This document shows, one piece after another, positions 1-8,624 of a stretch of DNA of 64,000 nucleotides. The position numbers and the translations under genes are program-made. This DNA is from Burkholderia sp. Ac-20365 (GTDB lineage: Bacteria > Pseudomonadota > Gammaproteobacteria > Burkholderiales > Burkholderiaceae). Within the stretch, counting starts at the first letter, position 1, and each line of letters begins with the position of its first letter. The stretch spans positions 124,001 through 188,000 of the forward strand of contig NZ_JAAGPI010000009.1 of the NCBI RefSeq assembly GCF_017104715.1. The letters are read 5' to 3'. The notes beneath the pieces are model-generated. The model saw nothing but the letters and a program-made list of their open reading frames with translations, was not told where the DNA came from and searched no databases.

Positions 1-396
1 GTCGTCAAGAAGCTCGCGCAGGCCAAGCCGTTCGCCGCGGCGTACGCCGACATGCAGAACCAGCTGGATGCGCTGATCGGCAAGCGTTTCGTCGTCGAGA
101 CGCCGTATGCGCAGTTGACGCACTTTCCGCGCTACCTGAAGGGCATTGCGCTGCGTATCGACAAGCTGAAAGCGGACCCGACACGCGACGCGCGCCAGTT
201 CGCCGAGCTTGCGCCGCTCGCGCAGCACTACCAGCGCGCGCTCGCGCAGCGCGGCGGCGTGCCGGATGCGCGCCTCGCCGAGTTCCGCTGGCTGCTGGAG
301 GAATTGCGCGTGTCGCTGTTCGCGCAGGAGTTGCGTACGCCGATGCCTGTTTCCGTCAAGCGGCTCTACAAGGTGTGGGAGTCGATGCAGCGTTGA
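1..396 (+). CDS. hrpA: ATP-dependent RNA helicase HrpA, C-terminal end (partial)
   Basis: The reading frame is open from the first base of the window to a TGA at 394-396, so only the last 131 codons of a longer gene are present. The residues match the C-terminal DUF3418 region of the large DEAH-box helicase HrpA, including the stretch around LTHFPRYLKG, the RIDKLK segment and the closing PVSVKRLYKVWE. HrpA unwinds RNA and, in the characterised family, helps rescue stalled ribosomes. The helicase core (Walker motifs, DEAH box) lies outside the window, so enzymatic integrity cannot be judged. A GC-rich inverted repeat (403-411 with 426-434) follows the stop, without a T-run. Confidence 0.85.
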   Translation, partial: VVKKLAQAKPFAAAYADMQNQLDALIGKRFVVETPYAQLTHFPRYLKGIALRIDKLKADPTRDARQFAELAPLAQHYQRALAQRGGVPDARLAEFRWLLEELRVSLFAQELRTPMPVSVKRLYKVWESMQR

Positions 397-642
397 TCGA
401 CGCGGGCGCGCTCATGTTCATTGCGGCGCGCCCGGTTCGTCTCGAAGGAAATCACGCCCTGTGATTTTCAGCGGATCCGGCGGATGAACGAGCGATGCCC
501 GAAAACCGTGCGGCTGTTCGCGTGCCCGGCTGGCAAGCCGCTGCGGCAGGGCGCCGCAAGCCCCTGATTTCTCTCGATCAAGGTCAACCGTTGCGTCACG
601 CAAACGTTCTACAATGGCGGTTACCCCCTGATGTGAGTCTTC

Positions 643-1656
643 ATGCGCAAATTTTCCCTCTCCGGCTTGTCCAGCACGTTTGCAGCCGGCGCTGCGCTCG
701 TCGCGGCAACCTGCTTTTTCTCTCCCGTCGCCCACGCCAATAACGTGATCGTGCTCAATTCCGGCGAAGCCACGCTGAGCCTGATCGACGAGACGACGCG
801 CCAGGTGATCGACACGGTGCCGACCGGCAAGGAGCCGCATCACCTGATGCCGACGCCGGACAACTCGTCGCTGATCGTCGCGAATTCGGTGTCGAACAAC
901 CTGATGTTCGTCGACCCGAAAACGGGCAAGCCGCAGCGCTGGATCGAAAATATCGAAGATCCGTATCAGATCGGCTTTTCGCCGGACCGCAAATGGCTCG
1001 TCACGACGGGCCTGCGTCTCGACCGCCTCGATATCTATCACTACGACGGTCACAACATGGTGCTAGCGAGCCGTCTGCCGCTCGCGGTGATGCCGAGCCA
1101 CATGGCGTTTACCGCCGACAGCAAGACGGTGTTCGTCACGCTTCAGGTGTCGGGTGAACTTGCCGCCGTCGATCTCGCCACGCAGACGGTCAAGTGGAAG
1201 ATGAAGGTCGGCAAGGTGCCGGCCGGCCTGTGGATGACGCCGGGCGAAAAATACCTGCTCGTCGGCATGACGGGCGCGGATTACGTTGCGGTGGTCGACT
1301 GGCACAACCAGAAGATCGTCAAGACGATCACGACGGGCAAGGGCGCGCACAACTTCCGCTCGCTCGCGGACGGCAAGCATGTGGTTGTGTCGAACCGCGT
1401 GGCCAGCACCATCAGCATCATCGATGAAGACACGCTCACCAACGTCGGCGACATCACGGGATTGATGCCAGGGCCGGACGATATGGAACTTTCTGCTGAC
1501 AAACGCTATCTGTGGGTAACGTTCCGTTTCGCGAAGCACGTCGGCGTGATCGATCTCAGCACGCACAAGCTGATTCAGACCATCGCAGTCGGCCGCTCGC
1601 CGCACGGTATCTATTTCTTCAACCGCGCGCCGGTCACTGCGCCGAACGGGGCGTAA
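643..1656 (+). CDS. Exported YncE-like beta-propeller protein
   Basis: A 337-residue protein with an N-terminal signal peptide (basic MRK start, hydrophobic stretch to about residue 30, cleavage probably after AHA), so it should be periplasmic. The rest is a run of about seven repeats of the YncE/YVTN type, with blades built on phrases such as VIDTVPTGKEPHHL, KIVKTITTGKGAHN and LIQTIAVGRSPHG. Such proteins fold as beta-propellers; some bind metals or act beside redox enzymes, but nothing here fixes a ligand. No cytochrome, copper or PQQ gene adjoins it. The start is the ATG directly before the signal peptide; a TACAAT at 610-615 could be its -10 box. Fold assignment is firm, function unknown. 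Confidence 0.75.
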   Translation: MRKFSLSGLSSTFAAGAALVAATCFFSPVAHANNVIVLNSGEATLSLIDETTRQVIDTVPTGKEPHHLMPTPDNSSLIVANSVSNNLMFVDPKTGKPQRWIENIEDPYQIGFSPDRKWLVTTGLRLDRLDIYHYDGHNMVLASRLPLAVMPSHMAFTADSKTVFVTLQVSGELAAVDLATQTVKWKMKVGKVPAGLWMTPGEKYLLVGMTGADYVAVVDWHNQKIVKTITTGKGAHNFRSLADGKHVVVSNRVASTISIIDEDTLTNVGDITGLMPGPDDMELSADKRYLWVTFRFAKHVGVIDLSTHKLIQTIAVGRSPHGIYFFNRAPVTAPNGA

Positions 1657-1750
1657 CAATCCAGCGGCGCGCCATGCCGGCGCGCCGCAATGAAGTTGCA
1701 GCACGGGAAACCCGCGCAGTGAAGCAGAACCGCGACGCATAAAGAGCACC

Positions 1751-2734
1751 ATGTTCCACCTGATCGCCTCCAGCCTCGATAGCTTCATCTCGTCGATCCA
1801 GACGCTACTGTACGTCGATGTCGTGCAGCCGCTGCTGTTCCATTTCAACCTGATGGACTACGACGAAGACACCTACGACAGCCTGTACTGGGTGATAGTC
1901 GGCGTGCTGGAAGTGCTCGCGATGTACGCGCTGCTGCGCCCGCTCGAAGCATTGCGTCCCGTCGAGCAGTGGAAGGACCGCAAGGCCGTGCGCGTCGACG
2001 TGCTGTACACGTGGATCGCGAAGCTCGGCATTCTCAATCTGTTTTTCTTCTTCGCGCTGCAGCCGTTTTTCGATTCGGTGCAGGGCTGGCTGCGTCTGCA
2101 GGGCATCGCCAACATCGAACTCGACAATCTGTGGCCGGGCGTGACGACGCAGCCGTTCGTCACGTTCATCATGTATCTGCTGGTGCTCGATTTCGCGGGC
2201 TACTGGTATCACCGCGGCGAGCACAAGATCGGCGTGTGGTGGGAACTGCATGCCGTGCATCACAGCCAGCAGCAGATGTCGCTGTGGACCGATGACCGCA
2301 ACCATTTGCTCGACGATCTGTTGCAGGCGTGTTTCTTCGCCGTGATTGCGCTGTTCATCGGCGTGCCGCCGTCGCAGTTCGTCGTGCTCGTCGCGATCAC
2401 GAATCTCGCGCAGAGCGTGCAGCACGCAAATATCCGTCTGTATTTCGGCTGGCTCGGCGAGCGGCTGCTGGTCAGCCCGACGTTCCATCGCCGGCATCAT
2501 GCGATCGGTTACGGCCACGAAGGCCTCAAGTACGGCTGCAATTTCGGCGTGCTGTTTCCGTGGTGGGACATGCTGTTCGGCAGCGCGTCGTGGAGCCGCG
2601 AAATGGAGCCGACGGGTATCCGCGACCAGCTGAGCGGCCGTCATTACGGCGAAGGCTTCTGGGCGCAGCATTGGCTTGCGTTCGTGCGCATCGGGCAGCG
2701 CGTCACCGGCAAGAAGCAGCGGGGCGCAGCGTAA
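1751..2734 (+). CDS. Sterol desaturase / fatty acid hydroxylase family membrane protein
   Basis: A 327-residue integral membrane protein with about four hydrophobic segments and the histidine boxes of the di-iron fatty acid hydroxylase superfamily: HRGEH and HAVHH in the middle and HRRHH in the C-terminal half. These histidines bind the two irons used for O2-dependent hydroxylation or desaturation of lipids. The bacterial family is broad (sterol C4/C5 oxidases, carotenoid hydroxylases, ether-lipid enzymes) and the substrate cannot be read from sequence. It starts 94 bp after the beta-propeller gene on the same strand and may share its transcript. A 199 bp gap follows before the EI24 gene. Confidence 0.8.
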   Translation: MFHLIASSLDSFISSIQTLLYVDVVQPLLFHFNLMDYDEDTYDSLYWVIVGVLEVLAMYALLRPLEALRPVEQWKDRKAVRVDVLYTWIAKLGILNLFFFFALQPFFDSVQGWLRLQGIANIELDNLWPGVTTQPFVTFIMYLLVLDFAGYWYHRGEHKIGVWWELHAVHHSQQQMSLWTDDRNHLLDDLLQACFFAVIALFIGVPPSQFVVLVAITNLAQSVQHANIRLYFGWLGERLLVSPTFHRRHHAIGYGHEGLKYGCNFGVLFPWWDMLFGSASWSREMEPTGIRDQLSGRHYGEGFWAQHWLAFVRIGQRVTGKKQRGAA

Positions 2735-2933
2735 GCGCGTTGCCGTCCGCGTTTCGGCGCATCGTTCCGCCGCCATGCTTTCCTGACGATCCCTCTCCGC
2801 GCGGGCAAACCATCAACGCCCGCGCTGGCGCATTCCAGCGTCGATTCCCACTTTCGACGCTGACCGCCGACGTGGTTTATCCTGTCCACGTTGCTTTCCT
2901 TTCCCCGCTTCTTCATCACGTCATCGACTACGC

Positions 2934-3791
2934 ATGAATGACCTCTTGCGCTCGTTCGGGCGCGCGCTTTCTTCCGTGCTGCATCCCCGCATGCTGTGGC
3001 TCACTTTCATGCCGTTCGCGGCGTCCGCGATCGTCTGGGGCGTGGTGCTGTGGTATTCCTGGCAGACGCTGATCGGCGCGACGCGCGGCTGGCTCGAAAG
3101 CTGGCCGCTGACGACGACGCTCTACGGTCTGTTCGACTGGCTCGGCTTTTCGTCGCTGCATGCGGCCGTGGCGCCTTTCATCGTGATTGCCGTCGCGATT
3201 CCGCTGATCGTCGTCACGGTGCTGCTGCTGATCGCCACGCTGTCGATGCCCGCCGTCATCAAGCATCTGTCGAAGCGGCAGTTCGCCGGCCTGGAGATGC
3301 GCCGCGGCGGCACGTTCGCGGGCAGTCTCGTGCATTCGGTGTGGACCACGCTCGTGTGCCTGCTGGTGCTCGTGATCACGCTGCCGCTGTGGCTGATCCC
3401 ACCGTTCTTCGCGCTGATTCCGCCGCTGCTGTGGGGCTGGCTCACCTATCGCGTGATGACTTACGACGCGCTGTCGCTGCACGCCACAGCGGAAGAGCGG
3501 CGCGCGCTCGTGCGCCAGCACCGTCTGCCGTTGTTGCTGATCGGCGTGGCGAGCGGTCTGCTCGGTTCGCTGCCTACGCTGATCTGGGCGTCGTCCGTCT
3601 GGCTGATCGTGCTGTTCCCTGTGATGACTGCGGTGACCATCTGGATCTATGCTTTTATCCTCGTGTTCACGGCGCTTTGGTTCGGCTATTACTGCCTGCG
3701 CGCGCTGCAGCGCATGCGCGCCGGCGAGCACGGCGGCAACGGTCATCACGGTCCCCACGGCGCGCGCGGCACCGCGCCCGTTTCCTACTGA
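2934..3791 (+). CDS. EI24/CysZ-like integral membrane protein
   Basis: A 285-residue protein with about six hydrophobic segments, matching the EI24 domain family that includes the sulfate transporter CysZ. Long transmembrane stretches occur near residues 20-45, 80-110, 140-170 and 200-260, and the C-terminus is a short hydrophilic tail rich in Gly and His. The start ATG has no strong ribosome binding site. The stop lies 19 bp before the next gene, so the two are probably co-transcribed. EI24 proteins in betaproteobacteria are mostly uncharacterised; sulfate uptake is only a family-level possibility, and no cys genes adjoin it. Confidence 0.7.
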   Translation: MNDLLRSFGRALSSVLHPRMLWLTFMPFAASAIVWGVVLWYSWQTLIGATRGWLESWPLTTTLYGLFDWLGFSSLHAAVAPFIVIAVAIPLIVVTVLLLIATLSMPAVIKHLSKRQFAGLEMRRGGTFAGSLVHSVWTTLVCLLVLVITLPLWLIPPFFALIPPLLWGWLTYRVMTYDALSLHATAEERRALVRQHRLPLLLIGVASGLLGSLPTLIWASSVWLIVLFPVMTAVTIWIYAFILVFTALWFGYYCLRALQRMRAGEHGGNGHHGPHGARGTAPVSY

Positions 3792-3810
3792 CAAGAGACA
3801 AGAGGCTTCA

Positions 3811-4647
3811 ATGGCATTTGGCGTCATCATCATCGGCGATGAAATCCTGTCGGGCAGACGTGTCGACAAGCATCTGCCGAAAGTCATCCAGCTGCTGAGC
3901 GCGCGCGGCCTGTCGCTGTCGTGGGCGGAATACATCGGCGACGATCCCGAGCGCATCACGGCGACCTTGCGCCGCACGTTCGCATCGGGCGATATCGTGT
4001 TCTCGACGGGCGGCATCGGCGCGACACCGGACGATCACACGCGCCAGTGCGCGGCCGCCGCGCTCGCCGTGCCGCTCGAACTGCATCCCGAAGCGAAGGC
4101 GCTGATCCAGGAGCGTATCCGCGACACGCACCCGGCCAATTCACCGACGCCCGTCGATTTCAACTCGCCCGACAATCTGCATCGCCTGAACATGGGCACG
4201 TATCCGCGCGGCGCGTCGATCATTCCGAACGGGTACAACAAGATTCCTGGTTTCTCCGTTGGCGATCATCACTTCGTGCCGGGTTTCCCGGTGATGGCCT
4301 GGCCGATGATCGAGTGGGTGCTGGATACGAAGTACCAGCATCTGCATCATTCGACGCCGCATGCGGAAAAGTCGCTGCTCGTCTTCGAGTTGCCTGAATC
4401 GACGCTGACGCCGCTGATGGAAAAGATCGAGCATGACTTTCCGGGCGTGCGCGTGTTCAGCCTGCCGAGCGTCGGCGATGCGGAGCGCGGCGGCATCTAT
4501 GCGCGCCGGCATATCGATCTCGGTGTGAAGGGCGAACCGGAGGCCGTCGCGGCCGCGTTCGTGAAGCTGCGCGAAGGCGTGCATCTGCTCGGCGGCGATA
4601 TCGTCGAGCCTGAAGTGTTGGCGGCGCAGGCGAAGCCGCACGGCTGA
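3811..4647 (+). CDS. CinA/MoaB-like molybdopterin-binding domain protein
   Basis: A 278-residue protein with the MoCF/MoaB-type fold at its N-terminus: the opening GDEILSGRRVDKHL and the FSTGGIGATPDDHT motif correspond to the substrate-binding loops of CinA and MogA/MoaB proteins. It lacks the C-terminal amidase domain of full CinA, so it resembles the stand-alone 'competence/damage-inducible protein A' group. The role may be nucleotide or pterin processing; no specific reaction can be assigned. The frame is open upstream, but the ATG at 3811, 19 bp after the EI24 stop and before the conserved MAFGVIIIGDE, is the sensible start. A hairpin lies just after its stop. Confidence 0.75.
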   Translation: MAFGVIIIGDEILSGRRVDKHLPKVIQLLSARGLSLSWAEYIGDDPERITATLRRTFASGDIVFSTGGIGATPDDHTRQCAAAALAVPLELHPEAKALIQERIRDTHPANSPTPVDFNSPDNLHRLNMGTYPRGASIIPNGYNKIPGFSVGDHHFVPGFPVMAWPMIEWVLDTKYQHLHHSTPHAEKSLLVFELPESTLTPLMEKIEHDFPGVRVFSLPSVGDAERGGIYARRHIDLGVKGEPEAVAAAFVKLREGVHLLGGDIVEPEVLAAQAKPHG

Positions 4648-4662
4648 GCACTGGAGATGAAA

Positions 4663-4687
4663 AACGGAACGTGCAACGCGTTCCGTT
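4663..4687 (+). terminator. Hairpin after the CinA-like gene
   Basis: A perfect 9 bp stem, AACGGAACG pairing with CGTTCCGTT, with a 7-base loop, begins 15 bp after the stop codon. No T-run follows, so it may be a weak terminator or an RNA-stabilising 3' end. Confidence 0.45.
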
Positions 4688-4732
4688 CTCTACGACCATC
4701 ATCCGCGCGTCATCTGGCAAGCGGACGATGCC

Positions 4733-4794
4733 AAAACAAAGCGGCGTACGGTGTTCACCGTGCGCCGCCTGTCTGAGAAGCGCAATGCGCTTCT
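4733..4794 (-). terminator. Terminator hairpins of the rhodanese gene
   Basis: Two adjacent stem-loops: 4741-4768 (13 bp stem with one G-T pair, 2-base gap) and 4776-4794 (8 bp stem, AAT loop). Read on the minus strand, the larger hairpin is followed by TTTGTTTT, as expected of a Rho-independent terminator for the rhodanese gene ending at 4814. The two flanking genes are convergent. Confidence 0.6.
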
Positions 4795-4813
4795 TAACTA
4801 TGCGTGAGATTCG

Positions 4814-5278
4814 TCACGCACCGATCCACGGCAGTCCGCGGAAACACCAGCCCGACACCGTCTTCCGATGCCCCTGGCCATCCTTGTCGCCTTCGAAGCC
4901 TTCCAGCAGATCCAGCGCCTTCGTGAAGCCCGCTTGTGTCGCGGCGATCGCGGCGAGCTTCGAGCGCGCGGCGCTGCGGCACAACAGCAGCACGGGCGTG
5001 TCGGGTGTCGCGACCTGGCGGAGCTGATCGATGAATTCGGCATTCGGCACGCCACCCGGATAGCGCGTCCATTCGACGTGCGCGTATTGGCCGTCGCCGA
5101 CGACCGGGCGACCGACCCAATCGAGCTCGGCGCGCGTGCGCACATCGACGAGACGGGTGCGCGGGTCGAGTTGCAGAAGCTCGAATGCCTCGGCAGGCGT
5201 GACGGCGCCCGCGTATGGGAGCTGGTTGTCGACACGGCGCTTTTCAGCCTGGCTGTACAACTGTTCGAGCGTACTCAT
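4814..5278 (-). CDS. Rhodanese-like domain protein
   Basis: A 154-residue single-domain rhodanese. The active-site loop reads CRSAARS, with the nucleophilic cysteine in LLLCRSAARS, and the family's DVRTRAE motif is present near residue 50. Such proteins carry a persulfide on the cysteine and move sulfur to acceptors; the physiological acceptor is not evident here. The frame extends upstream to a TTG at 5302, but an AAGGAG lies 10 bases before the ATG at 5278, so that start was used. The gene is divergent from glnA and shares the 455 bp region that carries the nitrogen-control elements. Confidence 0.8.
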   Translation of the reverse strand: MSTLEQLYSQAEKRRVDNQLPYAGAVTPAEAFELLQLDPRTRLVDVRTRAELDWVGRPVVGDGQYAHVEWTRYPGGVPNAEFIDQLRQVATPDTPVLLLCRSAARSKLAAIAATQAGFTKALDLLEGFEGDKDGQGHRKTVSGWCFRGLPWIGA

Positions 5279-5409
5279 GACAGCAAATCTCCTTGGGGCC
5301 AAAAAAACATTCTAGCAAGCTGTCGGATTGTCGCGTGCCGGGCTGAGCGCGGCGGCGCTGTTTTCGGAGACAAACCGAATAGCACTATATCGGTGCAAAA
5401 TAAACTCAA

Positions 5410-5426
5410 TGCACCAATGTGGAATA
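5410..5426 (+). promoter_or_regulatory. Candidate NtrC half-site upstream of glnA
   Basis: The sequence TGCACCAATGTGGAATA matches the left half of the NtrC consensus TGCACC-N5-GGTGCA perfectly but only GG of the right half. It lies 41 bp upstream of a much better site, an arrangement like paired NtrC enhancer sites of glnA promoters. Confidence 0.5.
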
Positions 5427-5450
5427 TTAAGCGGTCGCAGATTTTTCCAA

Positions 5451-5467
5451 TGCACGTTCATGGTGCA
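5451..5467 (+). promoter_or_regulatory. NtrC enhancer site upstream of glnA
   Basis: TGCACGTTCATGGTGCA differs by one base from the NtrC consensus TGCACC-N5-GGTGCA. It lies about 110 bp upstream of the sigma-54 -24 element, a normal distance for an enhancer bound by the NtrC encoded downstream at 8625. Confidence 0.8.
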
Positions 5468-5576
5468 ATCGTGCCGGGGCGCCTCGTATGATTCCCGTAA
5501 ACGGTGTGTGCGCGTTCCCTGCGAAAGCGCGTTGCCATTGGGGCTGCAACGGTATGGCGCACGCGGAACGCAAACA

Positions 5577-5592
5577 TGGCACGGAAGCTGCT
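5577..5592 (+). promoter_or_regulatory. Sigma-54 promoter of glnA
   Basis: TGGCACGGAAGCTGCT has the GG-N10-GC spacing and the TGGCACG -24 block of the RpoN consensus (TGGCACG-N4-TTGC), with one mismatch in the -12 block. Transcription would begin near 5602, about 130 bases before the glnA start. Confidence 0.85.
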
Positions 5593-5733
5593 TTATTGGT
5601 GCCGATCGACCTGGCCCGATGCCAGCATCACATTTCCCCGTCTCTCATGACGCGAGGGGTGGACGCATCGAGGCTGGTCAGCTAGATTGGGCGGCGGCTC
5701 AACCCGCCGAATTCGTTAATCAGGAGATAGGTT

Positions 5734-7149
5734 ATGAGTAAATCCGTGGCCGACGTCATGCAGCTCGTCAAGGACGAGGACGTCAAGTTTGTCGACTTCC
5801 GTTTCACCGACACGCGCGGCAAGGAGCAACACGTTTCGGTGCCGGTGTCGGCATTCGACGAAGACAAGTTTGAAAGCGGCCATGCGTTTGACGGTTCTTC
5901 GATTGCTGGCTGGAAGGGCATCGAAGCCTCGGACATGCTGCTCGTGCCGGACTCGAACACTGCGTTCATCGACCCGTTCTACGAAGAATCCACGCTCGTG
6001 CTGACCTGCGACGTCGTCGAACCGGCTGACGGCAAGGGCTACGAGCGCGACCCGCGCTCGCTGGCAAAGCGCGCTGAAGCGTACCTGAAGAGCACGGGCC
6101 TGGGCGACACGGCCTTCTTCGGTCCGGAACCCGAATTCTTCATTTTCGACTCGGTCCAGTGGAACACGGACCAGTCGGGCTGCTTCGTCAAGATCGGCTC
6201 GGAAGAAGCACCGTGGTCGTCGGGCAAGGAATTCGAAGGCGGCAACACGGGTCACCGTCCGGGCACGAAGGGCGGCTACTTCCCGGTCGCTCCCGTCGAC
6301 ACGTTCCAGGACATCCGCTCGGAAATGTGTCTGCTGCTCGAACAGATCGGCATCCCCGTCGAAGTGCACCACCACGAAGTCGCTGGTCAAGGCCAGAACG
6401 AAATCGGCACGAAGTTCTCGACGCTGGTTCAGCGCGCTGACTGGACGCAACAGCTGAAGTACATCGTGCACAACGTCGCGCACACGTACGGCAAGACGGC
6501 AACGTTCATGCCGAAGCCTATCGTCGGCGACAACGGTTCGGGCATGCACGTTCACCAGTCGATCTGGAAGGACGGCCAGAACATGTTCGCGGGCAACGGC
6601 TACGCTGGCCTGTCGGAATTCGCGCTGTTCTACATCGGCGGCATCATCAAGCACGCTCGCGCGCTGAACGCGATCACGAACCCGGGTACGAACTCGTACA
6701 AGCGTCTCGTGCCGCACTTCGAAGCGCCTGTGAAGCTGGCTTACTCGGCACGTAACCGTTCGGCATCGATCCGTATTCCGCACGTTCCGAATCCGAAGGG
6801 CCGCCGTATCGAAACGCGCTTCCCGGATCCGCTCGCGAACCCGTACCTGTGCTTCTCGGCACTGATGATGGCAGGTCTGGACGGCGTGCAGAACAAGATC
6901 CATCCGGGCGAAGCGGCTGACAAGAACCTGTACGACCTGCCGCCGGAAGAGGATGCAAAGATCCCGACCGTGTGTGCCGGCCTCGACCAGGCGCTGGAAG
7001 CACTCGACGCAGATCGCGAGTTCCTGACGCGCGGTGGCGTGTTCACCGACGGCATGATCGACGCTTACCTCGAACTGAAGGAAAGCGAGCTGCAACGCGT
7101 GCGTATGACCACGCACCCGGTCGAATTCGAACTGTACTACTCGCTGTAA
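5734..7149 (+). CDS. glnA: Glutamine synthetase, type I
   Basis: A 471-residue type I-beta glutamine synthetase, full length for the family. It makes glutamine from glutamate, ammonia and ATP in the cytoplasm as a dodecamer. Visible signatures are FDGSSIAGW (residues 52-60), the metal-binding PEPEFF (131-136), the ATP-binding segment KPIVGDNGSGMHVHQS (261-276), NRSASIRIP (341-349), and the adenylylation site with Tyr400 in NLYDLPPEE. A regulated, adenylylated enzyme is therefore expected. AGGAGA precedes the ATG. Upstream NtrC sites and a sigma-54 promoter indicate nitrogen-limited induction, and a strong terminator at 7223-7249 separates it from glnL. Confidence 0.98.
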   Translation: MSKSVADVMQLVKDEDVKFVDFRFTDTRGKEQHVSVPVSAFDEDKFESGHAFDGSSIAGWKGIEASDMLLVPDSNTAFIDPFYEESTLVLTCDVVEPADGKGYERDPRSLAKRAEAYLKSTGLGDTAFFGPEPEFFIFDSVQWNTDQSGCFVKIGSEEAPWSSGKEFEGGNTGHRPGTKGGYFPVAPVDTFQDIRSEMCLLLEQIGIPVEVHHHEVAGQGQNEIGTKFSTLVQRADWTQQLKYIVHNVAHTYGKTATFMPKPIVGDNGSGMHVHQSIWKDGQNMFAGNGYAGLSEFALFYIGGIIKHARALNAITNPGTNSYKRLVPHFEAPVKLAYSARNRSASIRIPHVPNPKGRRIETRFPDPLANPYLCFSALMMAGLDGVQNKIHPGEAADKNLYDLPPEEDAKIPTVCAGLDQALEALDADREFLTRGGVFTDGMIDAYLELKESELQRVRMTTHPVEFELYYSL

Positions 7150-7222
7150 TCGCTGGACGTGGCGCAGCGCTTCGTTCGCGGCAAGTGAGCGAAGCGTCCG
7201 CCCCGACGCTGCGATCGGCCAC

Positions 7223-7249
7223 AAAGGGACGGCGGCGCCGTCCCTTTTT
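7223..7249 (+). terminator. Rho-independent terminator after glnA
   Basis: An 11 bp perfect stem (7223-7233 with 7237-7247), a 3-base loop and a T-run, 73 bp after the glnA stop. It should uncouple most glnA transcription from glnL-ntrC. Confidence 0.85.
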
Positions 7250-7418
7250 CGTTGGATCGGGCGCTGTGAAGTTTTTGTTGCAGAAACGATGTTGCAGCAT
7301 GTCGTTGCTGGATTGAACCGCACGCAATCACGCGTGCCTCACCATCTCCTGTCGACTGGCGCAGGCGCATTGGCGCCGACACCCGTCCCATGCAAGGCTA
7401 TCGAGACCCGACTGCAAG

Positions 7419-8561
7419 ATGGTATTGAAGAACCTGATCAAGGCAAGAAAAGGGCACACCGACGCATTGTCGGACGATGCGCAACTCGTCGATTCCGGTT
7501 TGCTGCCGGGCTTTGAGGCGCTGCCCACCGTCGTGCTCGTGCTCGACAAGCGAACGCTGCGTGTCGCGTTCGCGAATCCGTCGGCCGAGTCGATGCTCGA
7601 AATGTCGCGCCGCCAGCTCACGCAAATGGCGTGGCCCGACATCTTCACCAACGGCGAAGAACTGACGGCGACCATCGCCGCCATCGCCGCCCACCGTTTT
7701 CACGCGACCCATCTCGATGCCGTGCTCGAGCGCGCCGGCCATGAGCCGCTGCACGTGCATGCGATCGTCGGCTATCTGGAGAGCGCGCAGGATTACGTGC
7801 TGCTCGAACTGTTTGAGAACGAGCGGCATCTGCGATCCGATCGCGAGGAGCGCATTCACGACCTGACGGCTGTCAACAAGCAGTTGATCCGCAATCTCGC
7901 GCATGAGATCAAGAACCCGCTCGGCGGTATTCGCGGCGCGGCGCAATTACTCGAGTTCGAGCTCGGCGCGCGCGAACGCGACGAGTTGCGCGAGTACACG
8001 CAGGTCGTCATCAAGGAATCGGACCGGCTGCAGACCCTGGTTGACCGGCTGCTCGAGCCGCATCGTCATCCGCATATCGTCGGCGACGTGAACATTCACG
8101 AAGTATGCGAGCGCGTACGCGCCGTGATCCTCGCGGAGTTTCCGCGTGGCCTCACGATCGAGCGCGACTACGACGTGAGCGTGCCCGACCTGCGCGGCGA
8201 CAAGGAGCAACTGATCCAGGCGCTGCTGAACATCGTGCGTAATGCCGCCGAAGCGCTGCGCGAACGCATCTCGCAAGGCGATGCGCGCATCGAATTGCGC
8301 ACGCGCGTCGCGCGAAAGATCACGATCGCGAAACGTCTTTGCAAGCTGGCACTGGACTTGCATATCGTCGATAACGGACCCGGCATTCCCGAAGACATAC
8401 GCGACCGCATCTTCTATCCGCTCGTATCGGGCCGTGAAGACGGTAGCGGTCTTGGCCTGACGCTCGCGCAGACTTTCGTGCAACAACACGAAGGGACGAT
8501 CGAAGTGGAGAGCCGTCCGGGTCATACCGAGTTTCAGATTCTTTTGCCGCTGAATTGCTGA
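7419..8561 (+). CDS. glnL: Nitrogen regulation sensor kinase NtrB (GlnL)
   Basis: A 380-residue cytoplasmic histidine kinase with no membrane segments. An N-terminal PAS domain (about residues 33-130) precedes the dimerisation/phosphoacceptor helix with His162 in RNLAHEIKNPLGG; the N box follows in the second half, and DNGPGIPEDI plus GREDGSGLGLTLAQ form the G boxes near the C-terminus. It phosphorylates and dephosphorylates NtrC according to PII signalling. The gene order glnA-glnL-ntrC is the classical one. The start used is the first ATG of the frame; its ribosome binding site is weak. Three 14 bp direct repeats begin within its last codons and run towards ntrC. Confidence 0.95.
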   Translation: MVLKNLIKARKGHTDALSDDAQLVDSGLLPGFEALPTVVLVLDKRTLRVAFANPSAESMLEMSRRQLTQMAWPDIFTNGEELTATIAAIAAHRFHATHLDAVLERAGHEPLHVHAIVGYLESAQDYVLLELFENERHLRSDREERIHDLTAVNKQLIRNLAHEIKNPLGGIRGAAQLLEFELGARERDELREYTQVVIKESDRLQTLVDRLLEPHRHPHIVGDVNIHEVCERVRAVILAEFPRGLTIERDYDVSVPDLRGDKEQLIQALLNIVRNAAEALRERISQGDARIELRTRVARKITIAKRLCKLALDLHIVDNGPGIPEDIRDRIFYPLVSGREDGSGLGLTLAQTFVQQHEGTIEVESRPGHTEFQILLPLNC

Positions 8562-8594
8562 CACTTGATTGCTGATACTCGATTGCTGATACCA
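8553..8594 (+). repeat. Three tandem 14 bp repeats between glnL and ntrC
   Basis: Units at 8553-8566, 8567-8580 and 8581-8594 share the core ATTGCTGA and differ at 2-3 positions. The first unit contains the glnL stop codon. Each unit carries an in-frame-like TGA, so expansion has probably occurred downstream of the coding end. Confidence 0.8.
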
Positions 8595-8624
8595 CACGCA
8601 TTACAAGACTTCTGACGGACCTAT

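Larger units (their letters stand above)
5279..5733. other. Intergenic regulatory region, rhodanese / glnA
   Basis: 455 bp without a convincing gene. It holds two candidate NtrC sites (5410-5426 and 5451-5467) and a sigma-54 promoter (5577-5592) for glnA. Short open frames across it have no ribosome binding site or recognisable product. Confidence 0.7.

Noticed and set aside
397..642. Possible small gene after hrpA
   Set aside because: Frames here are out of step with each other and lack a ribosome binding site; only a GC-rich hairpin and a candidate -10 box were seen.
5328..5741. Small open frames in the glnA upstream region
   Set aside because: They cross the NtrC sites and sigma-54 promoter and have no ribosome binding site.
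5716..7323. A 535-codon open frame antisense to glnA
   Set aside because: It mirrors glnA codon structure in a GC-rich gene, has no ribosome binding site or recognisable domain, and its translation is Arg/Val/Ala-rich as expected of an antisense shadow.
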